DNA of 64,000 nucleotides from CAWKOH01 sp963851245 (lineage in GTDB: Bacteria > Actinomycetota > Acidimicrobiia > Acidimicrobiales > Palsa-688), in contig CAWKOH010000002.1 of NCBI GenBank assembly GCA_963851245.1, positions 496,001-560,000 of the forward strand. The letters run 5' to 3'. Under the pieces are notes generated by a model, which was given only the letters and a program-made list of their open reading frames with translations, did not search any database and was not told where the DNA came from. Shown here piece by piece: positions 62,439 through 64,000 of this stretch. Numbering within the stretch: position 1 is the stretch's first letter; each line of letters begins with the position of its first letter. Position numbers and translations under genes: made by a program.

Positions 62439-62738
62439 ATGGAGTTCATCCAGATCATCGAGTTCACCACCACCCGATTCGATGAGGTGGAGGCGGTCAT
62501 GAACGAGTGGGTGACCAAGACCGAAGGCAAACGCACCGCGGGCCGGGGCACCCTCACAGCCGACCGGGACAAGCCCAACACGTACGTCCAGATCGTCGAG
62601 TTCCCGTCCTACCAGCGGGCCATGGACAACTCGAACCTGCCCGAAACCGCCGAGGTCGCCGAGAAGATGGCCAAGCTGTGTGAAGGCACCCCCATCTTCC
62701 GCAACCTCGACGTCCGCCGAGTCGACGAGTTGAGGTGA
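62439..62738 (+). CDS. Small dimeric alpha/beta-barrel-like conserved protein
   Basis: A protein of 99 residues from ATG 62439 with AGAGGAG upstream. The pattern FIQIIEFTTTRFDEVEAVMN, then NTYVQIVEFPSYQRAMDNSN and NLDVRRVDEL has the beta-alpha-beta layout of ferredoxin-like ABM monooxygenase/heme-degrading folds. No catalytic residues identifiable. Conserved hypothetical. Confidence 0.72.
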   Translation: MEFIQIIEFTTTRFDEVEAVMNEWVTKTEGKRTAGRGTLTADRDKPNTYVQIVEFPSYQRAMDNSNLPETAEVAEKMAKLCEGTPIFRNLDVRRVDELR

Positions 62739-62877
62739 TCCAAAGGCTGGAAGTGGTTCGAGACCCGCGCTACGGCTACTGCCGTTGCGACACGGCTTGA
62801 AGGTTCTTCATCAGGACCGCCTCCACTTGGCGGCGACGGCCCACAGGGGTCGCCGCCGCCAGCTGGTGGCATCGAGG

Positions 62878-64000
62878 TTAGAAGGCGACGATACCTTCAC
62901 CCCCGACGGCGCCGGCCACCGTTACCGACCCGATCTGGGCCAGGGATCCGGTGGCGCCGACCTGAAACTCGTCGACGATTCCGTTCCCGCCGGTCTGGAC
63001 GTATAGGAAGTGCCCCCCGGTTGAGGCGGCGGCGTCCACTGTGCCGGGATCGGTCGGAGTGGAGCCCAGAAGGTTGAGCTGCCCGCCCGCCCTATCCTGG
63101 TAGCCGCTTAGGGAAGGGCTTCCTGCGTTCGAGGTGTAGAAGAACCGACCGGCCCGGGCAACCCAGCAGGTGGCGGCTTGGCCGTTGGCCTCACTGTCGA
63201 TGAGCGTCACAGTCCCGCCGGGATTGAGGTTGAAGCTGGAGAGAGAGTTGGGGCCGGCGTTCGCCACCAGGAGGTGGCCGGCTGGGTCGAAGGTCACGGC
63301 GAAGGGCACGGCGCCCGGGTCGGCGTTCACGACGGGGCTGGAACTCAAGCGCCCGTCGGGCCGCACCGCAAAGACATCGAGACTGTTCCCGCTGGCTTTA
63401 GTGGTGACGACCAGATGCGAACCATCGGGCGAGAATGCGACCTGACCGGGAGTGTGGGTGTACTGGGTCATGTCGGTGGGGATGATGAGCCCCAGAGATC
63501 GAATAGACCCTTCGATGGGATGCAGCTTGGCGCCGGCTACCCGGTAGCCGGACACGCTGCCGTCGCCTTTGGCGTTGAGAACGTAGACAAGGTCGCGGTG
63601 GACCGCCACGCTCACCGGGAACGTGCCACCAGAGCCGACGACCTGGCGCAGGGTGAGGTGATCGCCGTGGACGGCAAAGACCGACACGGTGTTACTGCCT
63701 GCATTCACCGCGAAAAGAAGCCGGTTGGCGGCATCGTAAGTGAGAGAGCCTTGTGAGGCCAAGTGATCCACGACCGAACCGTTGAGAACGCCACCCAAGC
63801 CACCGGTGCCGTAGGTTCCGGCTAGAGACAAGGCGCCTTGGTGGGACCGGTCGTAAGCGACGACCTGGTTACCCGCAGGATTGTCGGTCTGCACGAAGAC
63901 GACGTGATCAGCACCACTGGCGTACGCACCAACGCCAGCGGGGGTTTCAGCTCCTGCTGCCAAGGGAGCCACCCAGGCCGAGATCCCAATGACCAGACCG
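62878..64000 (-). CDS. Secreted seven-bladed beta-propeller protein (lactonase/YncE-like), 5' end beyond window
   Basis: At least 373 residues; the frame stays open to the window edge. The visible start (LVIGISAWVAPLAAGAETPA) looks like a signal peptide, so only a few codons are missing. Repeated blades: LLFAVNAGSNTVSVFAVHG, GQVAFSPDGSHLVVTTKASG, FAVTFDPAGHLLVANAGPNS. This matches 6-phosphogluconolactonase-like or YVTN propeller proteins. A binding or lactonase function cannot be told apart. Confidence 0.8.
   Translation of the reverse strand, partial: GLVIGISAWVAPLAAGAETPAGVGAYASGADHVVFVQTDNPAGNQVVAYDRSHQGALSLAGTYGTGGLGGVLNGSVVDHLASQGSLTYDAANRLLFAVNAGSNTVSVFAVHGDHLTLRQVVGSGGTFPVSVAVHRDLVYVLNAKGDGSVSGYRVAGAKLHPIEGSIRSLGLIIPTDMTQYTHTPGQVAFSPDGSHLVVTTKASGNSLDVFAVRPDGRLSSSPVVNADPGAVPFAVTFDPAGHLLVANAGPNSLSSFNLNPGGTVTLIDSEANGQAATCWVARAGRFFYTSNAGSPSLSGYQDRAGGQLNLLGSTPTDPGTVDAAASTGGHFLYVQTGGNGIVDEFQVGATGSLAQIGSVTVAGAVGGEGIVAF

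Noticed and set aside
1..64000. CRISPR array
   Set aside because: The only tandem repeats (24, 21, 90 and 225 bp) lie inside coding frames without unique spacers, and no cas gene was seen.

Overview
The window is high-GC DNA with frequent GTG and TTG starts, many 1-4 bp gene overlaps (ATGA, GTGA, TTGA) and a tRNA without an encoded full CCA end. The gene content (ECF sigma/SCO cluster, two-TetR locus, actinobacterial-type Pst, Acr3 and ArsI proteins, polyprenol-phosphate mannosyltransferase-like enzyme, tectonin-tailed SpoIID protein) points to an actinomycete-grade bacterium. An Acidimicrobiia-like lineage is my best guess, but this is inference only.

Layout. (1) 1-8.4 kb is a worn envelope/mobile zone. 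It holds a glycosyltransferase remnant, a flippase-like membrane protein, a DUF4214-sulfotransferase fusion and the debris of an integrative element: a small conserved protein, a frameshifted HUH-type Rep, and a large serine recombinase with five perfect 24-bp repeats beside its catalytic serine. The 3' end of the recombinase overlaps half of a tRNA-Leu. A methyltransferase and a GT4 glycosyltransferase follow. (2) 8.45-32.9 kb looks like a genomic island. An intact tRNA-Leu(UAG) on the left and a copy of its 5' half on the right form a 44-bp direct repeat with one mismatch. A decayed tyrosine integrase sits beside the tRNA, and a paired TGCAAACC motif lies just inside each end. Cargo: a CBS protein and two TetR paralogues sharing five CGTAC-NN-GTACG operators; an ECF sigma/SCO-membrane/lipoprotein/zinc anti-sigma cluster; a secreted lipoprotein; a phosphate-uptake block (pstSCAB, phoU, and a double response regulator in one polypeptide); and an arsenic block (arsR, arsI/cadI-like, frameshifted aquaporin, arsC, a dead second arsC, acr3, DUF2180). 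(3) 33-52.2 kb is chromosomal and opens with clpP. It then carries a polysaccharide locus: YfhO, Wzm/Wzt-type ABC exporter, several GT2/GT4 enzymes (one split by a G-run frameshift), a Dpm1-like synthase, SpoIID-tectonin, Gmd, a HAD phosphatase and RmlC. (4) 52.2-64 kb holds housekeeping and accessory enzymes: LOG protein, OafA-type acyltransferase, dienelactone hydrolase, PrmA-like methyltransferase, hydrolases, DinB, pentapeptide protein, and a small cluster of truncated genes near 61-62.4 kb. It ends in a partial beta-propeller gene.

How it fits together. The island pairs high-affinity phosphate import with arsenate reduction and arsenite export, which makes sense because arsenate enters through phosphate carriers. 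The polysaccharide block has sugar-nucleotide synthesis, chain assembly and ABC export, and probably makes a surface glycan. Most unusual: the REC-wHTH-REC-wHTH regulator with degenerate phosphorylation sites, the shared-operator TetR pair, the active-site minisatellite in the recombinase, and two tRNA-Leu genes each interrupted at or near the anticodon loop. All functional statements rest on reading the sequence and recalled family knowledge; no database search was possible.
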